From Herbaspirillum frisingense (GTDB lineage Bacteria; Pseudomonadota; Gammaproteobacteria; Burkholderiales; Burkholderiaceae_D): a stretch of DNA of 43,779 nucleotides. Where the stretch lies: contig WNDX01000015.1 of the NCBI GenBank assembly GCA_009914615.1, positions 1-43,779 of the forward strand, written 5' to 3'. Made by a program: the position numbers and the translations under genes. Numbering within the stretch: position 1 is the stretch's first letter; every line of letters starts with the position of its first letter. The notes beneath the pieces are model-generated. The model was not told the DNA's origin. It worked only from the letters and a program-made list of their open reading frames with translations, and did not search any database. Shown here in pieces: positions 26,526-35,664 of this stretch.

Positions 26526-27695
26526 ATGGGATGGGGTGTGCGGAGTAGGCGTTTTCTGCGATGGTTGGCCGGTCCGGTCTGCCTGGCGTCGCTGGCGTTG
26601 CCGGCGCCGGGTGCGTCGGCCGAGAATGGCATCAGCGCGACTGAGGTGCTGCTGGGCGGGTCGGCGCCGCTGTCGGGGCCGTCGGGCGAGGTGGGATCGC
26701 AGTTCCTGGCCGGCGCCCAGGCTTATTTTTCCAGGCTCAATGCGCGCGGTGGCATACACGGCCGCAAGCTGCGGCTGATCAGCATGGACGACGGCTACGA
26801 TCCCGCCAGGACGCTGGCCAATACTCGGCAGTTGATCGAACGGGACAAGGTTTTCGCCCTGTTCGGGTACGTAGGCACACCCACCGTCACGGCGGCGCTG
26901 CCGCTGATCAATGGCGCGCGCATTCCCCTGTTTGCGCCGATGTCGGGCGCCGCCTCGCTGCGCGAACCCTTCAATCGTCTGATTTTCAACATCCGCGCCA
27001 GCTATGCCAGCGAGACCCTCTACCTGCTGCGGCAATTGCGCGGCAACGGGCGCAGCAAGGTCGCGGTCTTTTATCAGAACGACGAATTCGGCCAATCCAC
27101 GCTGGACACCCTGCGCGATCGCGTCGGCACCTACGGGCTGTCGCTGGTGGGGGCGGTAGGGATTCCGCGTAACAGCGACGTAGTCTCCAGGCAGGCCGAC
27201 GCCTTGTTGCGGATGAAGCCGGACGTGGTGATTCTGGTGGTGTCCTATCGCGCCGCGGCGGCCCTGATCCTGCAGATGCGCCGCGCCGGCTACCTGGGCG
27301 GGTTTTCCAACTATTCCTTTGTCGGCAGCCGGTCGCTGGCCAACCGGCTGAAAGACGAGGGCGCCGGCATCGAGATTACTCAGGTCGTGCCGTTTCCGGG
27401 CAAGGCGCGTCTGCCCATCGTCTATGAATACCAGAAAGCGACCAGCCAGATGCCAAGCGCCGGCGACAGCTTCAGCGGACTGGAGGGATATATCGCCGCG
27501 AGGGCGCTGGCAGAAGGGGTGCGGCGCGCCGGGCGCAATCTGACGCGGGAAGGGCTGATTCGTGCACTGGAGAGCATCACGCCCGACAGCTATGACGGCG
27601 GCGGCTTCGTCCTGCAATTCGGCCCATCGAGCCACAATGGTTCGGATTACGTGGATCTGACCGCGATCGGCACCGGCGGGCGCTTCATCAACTAG
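26526..27695 (+). CDS. Periplasmic binding protein of branched-chain amino acid ABC type (Peripla_BP_6)
   Basis: 389 aa with a Sec signal peptide: Arg-rich start (VRSRRFLRW), hydrophobic core and an ASA cleavage motif before ENGIS. The mature part begins with EVLLGGSAPLSGPSGEVG, the ligand-domain start of LivJ/LivK-type proteins. Further blocks are FALFGYVGTPTVTAALPL, IPLFAPMSGAASLREP and VAVFYQNDEFGQSTLDTL. GGAGGAAG lies a few bases before the ATG. No permease or ATPase genes are nearby, so it is an orphan binding protein or a sensor-type protein. The ligand is unknown. Confidence 0.87.
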   Translation: MGWGVRSRRFLRWLAGPVCLASLALPAPGASAENGISATEVLLGGSAPLSGPSGEVGSQFLAGAQAYFSRLNARGGIHGRKLRLISMDDGYDPARTLANTRQLIERDKVFALFGYVGTPTVTAALPLINGARIPLFAPMSGAASLREPFNRLIFNIRASYASETLYLLRQLRGNGRSKVAVFYQNDEFGQSTLDTLRDRVGTYGLSLVGAVGIPRNSDVVSRQADALLRMKPDVVILVVSYRAAAALILQMRRAGYLGGFSNYSFVGSRSLANRLKDEGAGIEITQVVPFPGKARLPIVYEYQKATSQMPSAGDSFSGLEGYIAARALAEGVRRAGRNLTREGLIRALESITPDSYDGGGFVLQFGPSSHNGSDYVDLTAIGTGGRFIN

Positions 27696-27719
27696 CGCCG
27701 CCGGCGGAGAAGGCGAGCG

Positions 27720-28379
27720 TCAGGCCGCCGGCTTGCTGCCCTTGTCGTCTTTGTCGACCTTGATGCTGATATGGCGCGTCACGCCGCTGGGGCCGGGAAA
27801 ATCCGAGAAGGCGGCGCGCACCATGTAAGGCATGGTCGCCGACAGGCCGCCGCGATTGCCATCGCTGTCCACCACCACGTCATACAGTTGCTTGCCGTCG
27901 CCGGCGTTGGCGATGCCGATCTGCAGCCGGCGCAGGAAGACCGGATAGCTGGTGGTCTGCATCGGGCCATACCAGAACGGATCGTAGAACGGGCCATACG
28001 GGCCGTAGAAGCCATAAGGATGCGGGCCGAAGCGGCCCCAGCCGGGCGGCGGGCCGTAGAAGAAGGGATCATAGGCGGGGCGGCTCACCACGACCTGCTC
28101 GGTATTCATGCCATAGGTGAAGCTGACCGTGAGCTGCGCCGACTTGCGGTCGGCGGCTTCGGTGAAGCCCAGCGACTGTAGCTGCTGGCGGATCAATTGG
28201 GCGTAGCTGCCGTATTCCAGATTGTTTTCCTGCTCCTTGGTGGGGGCGAAGACATAGGATTTCCCGCCGGCATCGGCGGGCCAGGCGTGGAAGGCGGTCA
28301 CATTGCTTTCGACCACGGAGGCGCAGCCGGACAGCAGCAGGCTGGCGGCCGCGATGAAGGTATAAAGCCAGCGTTTCAT
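27720..28379 (-). CDS. DUF4136-type outer-membrane-class lipoprotein
   Basis: 219 aa. A lipoprotein signal peptide ends in LLLSGC with lipid-attachment Cys19; Ala at +2 favours sorting to the outer membrane. After SVVESNVTAFHAWPAD the protein resembles DUF4136 lipoproteins (DYAAYKTF-like strand patterns). Residues ~103-140 are a striking Gly/Pro/Phe/Tyr/Trp-rich loop with repeated YGP and FGP units. GGAG precedes the ATG at good spacing. It is convergent with the binding-protein gene (24-bp gap). Function unknown. Confidence 0.8.
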   Translation of the reverse strand: MKRWLYTFIAAASLLLSGCASVVESNVTAFHAWPADAGGKSYVFAPTKEQENNLEYGSYAQLIRQQLQSLGFTEAADRKSAQLTVSFTYGMNTEQVVVSRPAYDPFFYGPPPGWGRFGPHPYGFYGPYGPFYDPFWYGPMQTTSYPVFLRRLQIGIANAGDGKQLYDVVVDSDGNRGGLSATMPYMVRAAFSDFPGPSGVTRHISIKVDKDDKGSKPAA

Positions 28380-28805
28380 GGGAATCTCCAGTAACTAGAT
28401 GCGAAGTGCCGGGCGTGGGGCTGGGCTGTGTGCGGTTGGGGGATCGTTCGGCGGCCGCAATCCATGGGAATTTGACCCGTACCGGTGGCTTTTTATCCCG
28501 CGCCCCGTTTTCGCGCAGGCGACCGGCGCCGGGATCTATTGTAGTGCGCCGGCGCCGTTACGGCTTGCCCCGGGAGGGGGCGGCGGCGTGAATCGGGGTA
28601 AAAAAGGCCTGTCCCGGCCGTCGGCGGCGCGAACGATAGGCGGTTGGACCGGTCTGTGACGAAGGTGGCGGGCCGATTTCCATCCGCGCAAAGCGGGTTG
28701 ATTGGTAAAATCGGGCCTTGGCCTCATTTGCTCTACCTGATGATGCGCGGCGCTGGCGCGCCGCACCCCGTTTTTATCCTCATTTCCTTTCCCGGACAGG
28801 CTTCC
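28380..28805. other. Divergent intergenic region between the lipoprotein gene and pepN
   Basis: 426 bp with no protein-like frame. It contains the lipoprotein's upstream region on the minus strand and, near 28706, a TAAAAT box for pepN. The TTG at 28644 in frame with pepN gives 54 extra residues with no PepN similarity. No RNA gene was recognised. Confidence 0.5.
28706..28711 (+). promoter_or_regulatory. Candidate -10 of pepN-fbp
   Basis: TAAAAT in GGTAAAATCGGG, ~95 bp before the pepN ATG, predicting a leader of about 88 nt. Same form as boxes before dnaE and yebC. No convincing -35. Confidence 0.4.
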
Positions 28806-31499
28806 ATGCGCACCGATACGCCCCAGACGATCTACCGTAAAGACTACGCCGCTCCTAACTACCTGATCGACACCGTCGAGATGGGATTCGATCTCGATCC
28901 GTCCGCCACCCGCGTGGCTACCCGCATCGCCATGCGCCGCAATCCGGCAGCCGCCGCCAAGGACATCGTCCTGTTCGGCGAAGAGCTGGAACTGGTCGCG
29001 CTGCGCGTGAACGGCAAGACGCTGGGCAAGGGCGACTACCGCCTGGCCGGCGGCGTGCTGACCATCCCAGGCGCGCCGGCCAAGGCCGAGCTGGAGATCG
29101 AGACTCTCACCCATCCCGACCGCAATACCTCGCTGATGGGCCTGTACGTCTCCAACGGCAATTTCTTCACCCAGTGCGAAGCCGAGGGTTTCCGCAAGAT
29201 CACCTATTTCCCGGACCGCCCCGACGTGATGGCCAGGTACACCGTCATGCTGCGCGCCGACAAGGCCAAGTATCCGGTGCTGCTGTCCAACGGCAACCTG
29301 ATCGAGGAAGGCGACCTGCCCGACGGCCGCCACTACGCCAAGTGGGAAGACCCCTTCAAGAAGCCCTCCTACCTGTTCGCCCTGGTGGCCGGCAATCTCG
29401 TCTGCCAGGAAGAGACCGTCAAGCTCAAGTCCGGCCGCGACGCGCTGCTGCAGGTCTGGGTGGAAGAGGGCAACCTCGACAAGACCCAGCACGCCATGGA
29501 TTCGCTGAAAAATAGCATCGATTGGGACGTCAAGCGCTTCGGCCTGGATCTGGACCTAGACCGCTTCATGATCGTCGCCGTCGGCGACTTCAACATGGGC
29601 GCGATGGAAAACAAGGGTCTGAACATCTTCAACACCAAGTATGTGCTGGCCAATCCGCGCATCGCCACCGACGTCGATTTCGCCAACATCGAGGCGGTGG
29701 TCGGCCACGAATATTTCCACAACTGGACCGGCAACCGCGTCACCTGCCGCGACTGGTTCCAACTGTCGCTGAAGGAAGGCCTGACCGTGTTCCGCGACCA
29801 GGAATTCTCGGCCGACATGATCGGCACCGACAGCGGTCGCGCGGTCAAGCGCATCGACGACGTGCGCGTGCTGCGCCAGGCCCAGTTCCCGGAAGACGCC
29901 GGCCCGATGGCGCATCCGGTGCGCCCCGATTCCTACGTCGAGATCAACAATTTCTACACTGTCACCGTCTATGAAAAGGGCGCCGAGGTAGTGCGCATGT
30001 ACCAGACCCTGCTGGGCCGCGACGGCTTCCGCAAGGGCATGGATCTGTACTTCCAGCGCCATGACGGCCAGGCCGTGACCTGCGACGATTTCCGCGCCGC
30101 CATGGCCGACGCCAACGGCCGTGATCTGACACAGTTCGAGCGCTGGTACAGCCAGTCCGGCACCCCCCAGATCGATGCCAGCGTGCGTTACGACGCCAAG
30201 AGCAAGACCCTGGAGCTGACGCTGGAGCAAAGCTGCCCGCCGACGCCCGGCCAGAAGAAAAAGCAGCCCTTCCACATTCCGGTGGCCGTCGGCCTGCTGG
30301 ATGCCAAGGGCCGCGACATGCCGCTGAAGCTGGACGGCGAAAAGGCGGCCGGCAAGGCCACCACCCGCGTGCTGGAGCTGACCAAGGCCAAGCAGACCTT
30401 CCGCTTCACCGACGTCGCCGAAAAGCCGGTGCCGTCGATCCTGCGCGGCTTCTCGGCGCCGGTGGTGCTGAAGGCCGATTACAGCGACGCCGAACTGGCC
30501 TTCCTGATGGCCCACGACAGCGACGCCTTCAACCGCTGGGAAGCCGGCCAGCGCCTGGCCACGCGCCGCCTGCTGAACCTGACTGTGGCGGTGCAGGCCG
30601 CACGCCAGTCCGGCCATGTGGTGGCGGTCGATACCGTGCTCAACAACATCGAACACGACGGCGCGCTGGCCGATGCCCTGCGCGCCACGCTGAATGACGC
30701 GTCGCTCGACCCGGCCTTCCGCGAACTGGTGCTGACGCTGCCTTCGGAGACCATGATCGCCGAGCAGATGGAAGTCATCGATCCGCACGCGATCCACATC
30801 GCGCGCCAGTTCCTGCGCCGCTCGCTGGCGCGCGAGCTGCGCGATGACCTGCTGGCCGTCTATCACGCCAATCAGACGCCGGGCGATTACAGTCCGGATG
30901 CGGCGTCCAGCGGCAAGCGCGCGCTGAAGAATGTCGCGCTGTCCTACCTGGCCGAGCTGGACGAGACCGAAGCGACGTCGCTGGCGCTGCAACAGGATAT
31001 CGCCGCCAACAACATGACCGACCGCCTGGCCGCACTGTCGGCCATCATCAATAGCGCCGCCGCCGGCAAGAGCGATGCGCTGCAGCGCTTCTACGACGAG
31101 TTCGAGGATGAGGCGCTGGTGATCGACAAGTGGTTCACGCTGCAGGCCACGGCCCGCAACGCCGACGTCAACACCGTGCGCACGCTGGCCGGACACCCGG
31201 CGTTCACGCTCAAGAACCCGAACCGCGCGCGCAGCCTGATCTTCAGCTTCTGCAACGGCAATCCCTCCGCCTTCCACGCGCTGGACGGCAATGGCTACAC
31301 CTTCTGGGCAGAGCAGGTCGTCGCCCTGAACGGCAGCAATCCGCAGGTCGCCGCGCGCCTGGCGCGCAGCCTGGACCGCTGGCGCAAGTACACGCCGGCG
31401 TTGCAGGAAAAGATGCGCCTGGCGCTGCAACAGGTGGCCTCCACGCCGAACCTGTCGCGCGACGTCTCGGAAGTCATCACCAAGGCGCTGGCCAACTAA
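28806..31499 (+). CDS. pepN: Aminopeptidase N (M1 family)
   Basis: 897 aa from MRTDTPQTIYRKDY, which lines up with the PepN N-terminus (KYRHDYRAPDY in E. coli); an upstream TTG is rejected. A cytoplasmic zinc aminopeptidase that removes N-terminal residues of peptides in protein turnover. Substrate-binding GAMEN at 265-269; zinc site HEYFH at 301-305 with Glu324 (HExxH-18-E); the catalytic-domain helix LKEGLTVFRDQEF; and the C-terminal helical domain through residue 897. fbp starts 30 bp downstream, so the two may be one operon. Confidence 0.97.
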   Translation: MRTDTPQTIYRKDYAAPNYLIDTVEMGFDLDPSATRVATRIAMRRNPAAAAKDIVLFGEELELVALRVNGKTLGKGDYRLAGGVLTIPGAPAKAELEIETLTHPDRNTSLMGLYVSNGNFFTQCEAEGFRKITYFPDRPDVMARYTVMLRADKAKYPVLLSNGNLIEEGDLPDGRHYAKWEDPFKKPSYLFALVAGNLVCQEETVKLKSGRDALLQVWVEEGNLDKTQHAMDSLKNSIDWDVKRFGLDLDLDRFMIVAVGDFNMGAMENKGLNIFNTKYVLANPRIATDVDFANIEAVVGHEYFHNWTGNRVTCRDWFQLSLKEGLTVFRDQEFSADMIGTDSGRAVKRIDDVRVLRQAQFPEDAGPMAHPVRPDSYVEINNFYTVTVYEKGAEVVRMYQTLLGRDGFRKGMDLYFQRHDGQAVTCDDFRAAMADANGRDLTQFERWYSQSGTPQIDASVRYDAKSKTLELTLEQSCPPTPGQKKKQPFHIPVAVGLLDAKGRDMPLKLDGEKAAGKATTRVLELTKAKQTFRFTDVAEKPVPSILRGFSAPVVLKADYSDAELAFLMAHDSDAFNRWEAGQRLATRRLLNLTVAVQAARQSGHVVAVDTVLNNIEHDGALADALRATLNDASLDPAFRELVLTLPSETMIAEQMEVIDPHAIHIARQFLRRSLARELRDDLLAVYHANQTPGDYSPDAASSGKRALKNVALSYLAELDETEATSLALQQDIAANNMTDRLAALSAIINSAAAGKSDALQRFYDEFEDEALVIDKWFTLQATARNADVNTVRTLAGHPAFTLKNPNRARSLIFSFCNGNPSAFHALDGNGYTFWAEQVVALNGSNPQVAARLARSLDRWRKYTPALQEKMRLALQQVASTPNLSRDVSEVITKALAN

Positions 31500-31529
31500 A
31501 GAATTCACTTCAAAAAAAGGAAGACCACC

Positions 31530-32531
31530 ATGAAACGCATCAGCCTCACGCAACACCTGATCGAGCAGCAGCGACTGCACAACAAGATCCCGTCCGAACT
31601 GCGCCTGCTGATCGAAGTCGTCGGCCGCGCCTGCAAATCGATCTCGCACGCCGTCGGCAAGGGCGCGCTGGGCGAGGTACTGGGCACCGCCGGCAGCGAG
31701 AACGTGCAGGGCGAAGTGCAGAAGAAGCTGGACGTGATCTCCAACGAGATCCTGCTGGAAGCCAATGAATGGGGCGGCCACCTGGCGGCCATGGCCTCCG
31801 AGGAAATGGAAACCATCCACCGCATTCCCAACCGCTATCCCAAGGGCGAATACCTGCTGATGTTCGATCCGCTGGACGGCTCCTCCAACATCGACGTCAA
31901 CGTCTCCATCGGCACCATCTTCTCGGTGCTGAAGGCGCCGGATGGCATGACCGAACCCAGCGAAAAGGACTTCATGCAGCCCGGCACCAAGCAGGTCGCC
32001 GCCGGCTACACCGTGTACGGCCCGCAGACCGTGCTGGTGCTGACCACCGGCGATGGCGTGCATTGCTTCACGCTGGACCGCGAAATGGGCGCCTGGGTGC
32101 TGACCCAGAAGGATATCCAGATTCCGGCCGACACCAAGGAATTTGCCATCAACGCCTCCAACCAGCGTCACTGGTTCCCGCCGGTCAAGCGCTACGTGGA
32201 CGAGATGCTGGCCGGTTCCACCGGTCCGCTGGGCAAGGATTTCAACATGCGCTGGATCGCCTCCATGGTGGCCGACGTGCATCGCATCCTGAACCGCGGC
32301 GGCATCTTCATGTATCCGGCCGATGCCCGCGAACCGGGCAAACCGGGCAAGCTGCGCCTGATGTATGAGGCCAACCCGATGGCGTTCATCGTCGAACAGG
32401 CCGGGGGCGCCGCCACCGACGGCAACCAGCGCATCCTCGACATCCAGCCGGAAAAGCTGCACCAGCGCGTGGCGGTCTTCCTGGGTTCGAAGAACGAGGT
32501 GGAACGCGTCACGTCCTATCACAAGCAATAA
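31530..32531 (+). CDS. fbp: Class I fructose-1,6-bisphosphatase
   Basis: 333 aa, as in E. coli Fbp (332). Hydrolyses fructose 1,6-bisphosphate to fructose 6-phosphate in gluconeogenesis, Mg-dependent. N-terminal [15 protein letters not shown]; the metal/phosphate loop [13 protein letters not shown] (from residue 112); SIGTIFSVL; the C-terminal [20 protein letters not shown] signature. AAAAAGGAAG precedes the ATG with good spacing. It is followed by a strong terminator ~75 bp after the stop, closing the pepN-fbp unit. Confidence 0.97.
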   Translation: MKRISLTQHLIEQQRLHNKIPSELRLLIEVVGRACKSISHAVGKGALGEVLGTAGSENVQGEVQKKLDVISNEILLEANEWGGHLAAMASEEMETIHRIPNRYPKGEYLLMFDPLDGSSNIDVNVSIGTIFSVLKAPDGMTEPSEKDFMQPGTKQVAAGYTVYGPQTVLVLTTGDGVHCFTLDREMGAWVLTQKDIQIPADTKEFAINASNQRHWFPPVKRYVDEMLAGSTGPLGKDFNMRWIASMVADVHRILNRGGIFMYPADAREPGKPGKLRLMYEANPMAFIVEQAGGAATDGNQRILDIQPEKLHQRVAVFLGSKNEVERVTSYHKQ

Positions 32532-32604
32532 GACGCACCGCACGCGGGCCGGTGCGTGCGATAACGGCATCCCCCGGGCCGATGGGGCGGTGCAGTCAGT
32601 CAGG

Positions 32605-32640
32605 AAAAAGCTGTCACGAGATGTCGTGGCAGCTTTTTTT
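32605..32640 (+). terminator. Rho-independent terminator of pepN-fbp, possibly bidirectional
   Basis: AAAAAGCTGTCACGA pairs with TCGTGGCAGCTTTTT across a 4-nt GATG loop, with one G-U pair, and ends in seven T. The A-run on the other side means it could also stop transcripts from the convergent cyclase gene. Strong by structure. Confidence 0.9.
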
Positions 32641-32721
32641 ATGCGCCGCGGTTTCTCGTTGTCGTCCCGTGTGGATCAGGATCGGACGTCGTTGAACGGC
32701 CGTTGAGGCACGACGGACGTG

Positions 32722-32751
32722 CCTGGATCCCGGCCTGCGCCGGGATGACGG
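32722..32751. repeat. Dispersed palindromic repeat of the GGATCCCGGCCTGCGCCGGGATGACG type
   Basis: The core GGATCCCGGCCTGCGCC is followed by GGGATGACGG: the arms ATCCCGGC and GCCGGGAT flank CTGC. Similar short interspersed repeats recur in intergenic regions of many beta- and gammaproteobacteria. On the minus strand they produce the familiar spurious peptide VIPAQAGIQ. Only one copy is in this window, so the repeat status is from known pattern. Confidence 0.6.
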
Positions 32752-32930
32752 AGAAATGGGAATGTGGCGGGCGATGAACGGATGCACCGGCCAGGCAGCC
32801 ACTGTGGTCATGGGATGGAAAATTTGGCGCCACGGACAGCAATGGGGCGATATCGTTGATGGATCGTGGCGCGGACTTGGCGGCGGCGCCCGCTCTGCAC
32901 GCCGGCTCGCGCGCTTCCAGCCGCTTCAGG

Positions 32931-32960
32931 CTGCCTCAAGCTACCTCAAGCTACCTCAAG
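32931..32960. repeat. Three tandem 10-bp units overlapping a stop codon
   Basis: CTGCCTCAAG, CTACCTCAAG, CTACCTCAAG in direct succession; the last two are identical. The third unit contains the stop codon (TCA on the plus strand, 32956-32958) of the diguanylate cyclase gene. Another partial unit precedes. Likely replication slippage at the 3' end of the gene. Confidence 0.7.
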
Positions 32961-34518
32961 CCGCATCCCGCACCGGCGCCGCCACCCGTACCTGGTTGCG
33001 TCCGCCATGCTTGGCCTGGTAGAGCGCGGCGTCGGCCTGGCCGATCAGCTCATCGACCGGCGGCATGCGCGGTTGATGGGAGCGGATGCCGTTCACGCCC
33101 GCGCTCACCGTCACCACGCCGACCGGATTGCCGCTGTGTGCGATGCCCAGCGCCTGGATGCCGGCGCGGATCTTCTCCGCCACGATGGCCGCGCCCGCGG
33201 GGTCGGTGCCGGGCAGCAGCATGAGCATCTCTTCACCGCCATAGCGGACCGCCAAATCACCCGGTCGGCGTTCGAATTCCTTCAGCAGGGCGCCGATACG
33301 GCGCAGGCATTCGTCGCCAGCCAGGTGGCCGTAGATATCGTTGTACTGCTTGAAGAAATCCACATCCACCAGCACCAGCGACAGCGCCGAGCCGACGCGC
33401 GAGGCGCGGCGGTATTCCTTGGTCAGCTCCTCGTCGAAATGGCGGCGGTTGGCCAGGCCGGTGAGGCCGTCACGGTGCGCCAGCATTTCCAGCGCGCGGT
33501 TGGCTTCCCGCAGTTCGTTCATGGCCTGGATCGATTTCATCTCGGCGCGCAGCCGCAGTTCGATCTGGCCGATCAGGCGCCAGCCGAAGACGGCGATCAT
33601 CAGCAACAGCAGCATGACGGCGATGCTGTAGCCTATCGCCTCCTGGCGCCAGCCGGCCAGGGCTTCATCCTCCGACAGCGCCACGGTGACCACCAGAGGG
33701 TATTTGTCCACGCTGTGGTAGTTCAGCAGGCGATGCACGCCATCCATGCGCGACGGCCCCACGGTATATCCGTTCGGGCTGGCCGGCAGCAGCTCGCGGA
33801 ACACCACGCCGTCGCTCAGGTCGCGATTGACGTACTTGGCGTCGAAGGGCTGGCGCGTCAGCAGCGTGCCGTTGCGCAGCAGCAGGCCGATGGTGCCGTT
33901 CTTGCCGACATTGAAGGTGCGGTAGATGCCGGTGAAATAGTCCAGGTCCAGCGTGGCCAGCACCACCCCGGCGAAGCTGCCGTCGCGATGGTTGAGCCGG
34001 CGCGACATCGGGATGATCCAGTGCCCCGTGCTGCGGCTGAGCAGCGCCGGACCCAGCAGCGGGCCGGGATCGGTGTGGTCGCGGTGGTAGATGAAGTAGG
34101 GGCGGTCGCTGTTGTTGGCGCCCTCGGGCAGCCGTTCGGCCGAGTTGACCACCCAGTTGCCCAGTTCGTCGTAGACCAGCAGACCGTCCAGTTGCGGCAT
34201 TTCGTCGGCCAGGCGGTGCAGCATCGGCGCCATCTCTGCGATCAGGGGGCTGCCCAGGCCCAGGGTATTGATACGGTCGCTGACGTCGAGCAGCAGGCCG
34301 TCGGCCGCCTGGAAGGTGTCGTAGGCGTGCTGGGCCAGCGCCTTGGCCATGTTGTCGGAATAAACATGCGCGGTGTCGATGTCGTTGGTGCGCGCGCTCC
34401 AGCTCTGCCATACGTGGCCTACTGCGATGGCGGCGCAGATCAGCACGACGAACAGCCGGGCATGCCGCGATACGGAATGGCTCGCCACTTCGCCAGCTTT
34501 TGCAAGTATCGGCCGCAT
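32956..34518 (-). CDS. Membrane diguanylate cyclase with periplasmic Cache-type sensor (GGEEM)
   Basis: 520 aa. Helix 1 at ~21-37, then a periplasmic Cache-type sensor (~40-285, with NNSDRPYF and SRSTGHWI blocks), helix 2 at ~296-316, a short linker and a GGDEF domain (~345-510). The active site is GGEEM (427-431), one residue off the usual GG[D/E]EF. The inhibitory I-site RxxD is RPGD at 418-421, five residues upstream, as expected. GGDEF enzymes make c-di-GMP from two GTP; an M at the last position is tolerated in some active enzymes. AGGGGACAGGGC precedes the ATG, and TATACT at 34577-34582 (minus) may be its -10. It is paralogous to the gene at 35665-37254. Confidence 0.9.
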   Translation of the reverse strand: MRPILAKAGEVASHSVSRHARLFVVLICAAIAVGHVWQSWSARTNDIDTAHVYSDNMAKALAQHAYDTFQAADGLLLDVSDRINTLGLGSPLIAEMAPMLHRLADEMPQLDGLLVYDELGNWVVNSAERLPEGANNSDRPYFIYHRDHTDPGPLLGPALLSRSTGHWIIPMSRRLNHRDGSFAGVVLATLDLDYFTGIYRTFNVGKNGTIGLLLRNGTLLTRQPFDAKYVNRDLSDGVVFRELLPASPNGYTVGPSRMDGVHRLLNYHSVDKYPLVVTVALSEDEALAGWRQEAIGYSIAVMLLLLMIAVFGWRLIGQIELRLRAEMKSIQAMNELREANRALEMLAHRDGLTGLANRRHFDEELTKEYRRASRVGSALSLVLVDVDFFKQYNDIYGHLAGDECLRRIGALLKEFERRPGDLAVRYGGEEMLMLLPGTDPAGAAIVAEKIRAGIQALGIAHSGNPVGVVTVSAGVNGIRSHQPRMPPVDELIGQADAALYQAKHGGRNQVRVAAPVRDAA

Positions 34519-34679
34519 GCCCTGTCCCCTAGGATGAAAACCGCCATCCCATTTGCCGTGGGCAGGCGTCGAAATCAGTATAAAGAGAACAATGGCGGGC
34601 CAGCGTCGAAACTGATGCGGAAAATCCGCTTATTTAATCGGCTGATCGGCGGCATTGTCGAGCTCGAATCGCCTCAGAC

Positions 34680-35573
34680 TCAATTCGCCCGGCGCCGCAT
34701 CAGCCTGACGCTGTGCAGCGCCGTCAGCGCCACCGACAGCCAGATCGGCACATAGGTGCCCAGTTGGGCCATCTGCAGCGACTCGCCCAGCACCGCCATG
34801 GCGACCAGCACCAGCAGCACCGGCTCGACATAGCCGAGGATGCCGAACAGACCCATCGGCAGCAATTTGCCGGCGCGCAAGTAGCAGGCCAGCGCCACCA
34901 TGCTGACCACGCCCAGGCCGGGCAGCAGCAGGTACATGGCCGGCGCGCTGACGGTCGCCGCGAAGGATCCGCTGAAGGCCAGCGCCGCGATGGCGGCCGG
35001 CACCAGCACCAGCAATTCGACGGCGAAGATCATCAGGGAGTCGAGACGGATGCGGCGACGCAGAATGAAATAGGGCGGATAGCCCAGCGCCACCAGCAGC
35101 GTCGGCCAGGAAAAGGCGCGCGTCATCCACAGTTCATGCGCCACGCCGGCGAAGGCGCACAGTACCGCCAGTCGCTGTAGCAGGTCGAGCCGCTCGCCGT
35201 AGTAGAAGCGCCCCACCAGCACCATGGCCAGCGGCAGCAGGAAATAGCCCAGCGACACCTCCAGCGCCCGTCCATTGACCGGCGCCCACAGGAACAGCCA
35301 TTGCTGGATGCCCAGCATGGCGGCCATGGCCAGTAGCGCGATGCACTTGCGCGGATCGCCGAACAGCTCGGCGCAGGCGGCGCGCAGTTGGGCGCCGTGC
35401 CGACGCCAGGCGATCAGCGCCAGCACGGCGATGGTGGTGCACAGGATGCGCCAGGCGAAGATGTCGAGGCCGTCGAGCGGCGCCAGCAGGCGCGTATAGC
35501 CGGAAAGAAAAGCGAACAGCGCGGAAGCGAACACCGACAAGCCGATGCCGCGGCCGATTTCGTGATGGTTCAT
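34680..35573 (-). CDS. rarD: RarD-like EamA permease
   Basis: 297 aa from MNHHEIGRGIG, which matches the RarD family start; an in-frame ATG 45 bp upstream gives a non-hydrophobic extension. About ten membrane helices. RarD-type blocks: FLSGYTRLLAPLDGLDIFAWRIL, LGYFLLPLAMVLVGRFYYGERLDLLQ and GILGYVEPVLLVLVAMAVLGESL. The substrate of RarD is unproven; resistance to chloramphenicol-like compounds has been suggested from the name. It lies between two diguanylate cyclase genes on the same strand, 161 bp and 91 bp away. Confidence 0.82.
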   Translation of the reverse strand: MNHHEIGRGIGLSVFASALFAFLSGYTRLLAPLDGLDIFAWRILCTTIAVLALIAWRRHGAQLRAACAELFGDPRKCIALLAMAAMLGIQQWLFLWAPVNGRALEVSLGYFLLPLAMVLVGRFYYGERLDLLQRLAVLCAFAGVAHELWMTRAFSWPTLLVALGYPPYFILRRRIRLDSLMIFAVELLVLVPAAIAALAFSGSFAATVSAPAMYLLLPGLGVVSMVALACYLRAGKLLPMGLFGILGYVEPVLLVLVAMAVLGESLQMAQLGTYVPIWLSVALTALHSVRLMRRRAN

Positions 35574-35664
35574 TGGAGGCCGAAGAGTGCATCCGGCGTG
35601 CATGGCGCGCACCGGCAAAAGCGCGATTCTACGGCATACCGGGCAAATCGCCGGCGACCTCCCC

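Larger units (their letters stand above)
32532..32955. other. Gene-free convergent region between fbp and a diguanylate cyclase gene
   Basis: 424 bp containing a strong terminator (32605-32640), a dispersed palindromic repeat (around 32722-32751) and a short tandem repeat at its right end. Small frames across the repeat encode the artefact peptides VIPAQAGIQ / SSRRRPGSR and are not genes. Confidence 0.6.

Noticed and set aside
28644-28805. 54-residue N-terminal extension of PepN from a TTG
   Set aside because: It does not resemble PepN, lies in the promoter region and starts at a poor codon; ATG 28806 matches the family start.
29556-32570. 1004-codon open frame antisense to pepN and fbp
   Set aside because: It spans two well-identified genes and has the same low-information composition as other antisense shadows.
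32614-32842. Short frames with SSRRRPGSR and VIPAQAGIQ peptides
   Set aside because: These are known artefact peptides from the palindromic dispersed repeat and do not indicate a gene.
34616-34628. GCGGA/TCCGC mini-hairpin followed by TTATTTAAT
   Set aside because: The stem is only 5 bp and no plus-strand gene ends there, so a terminator role is not supported.
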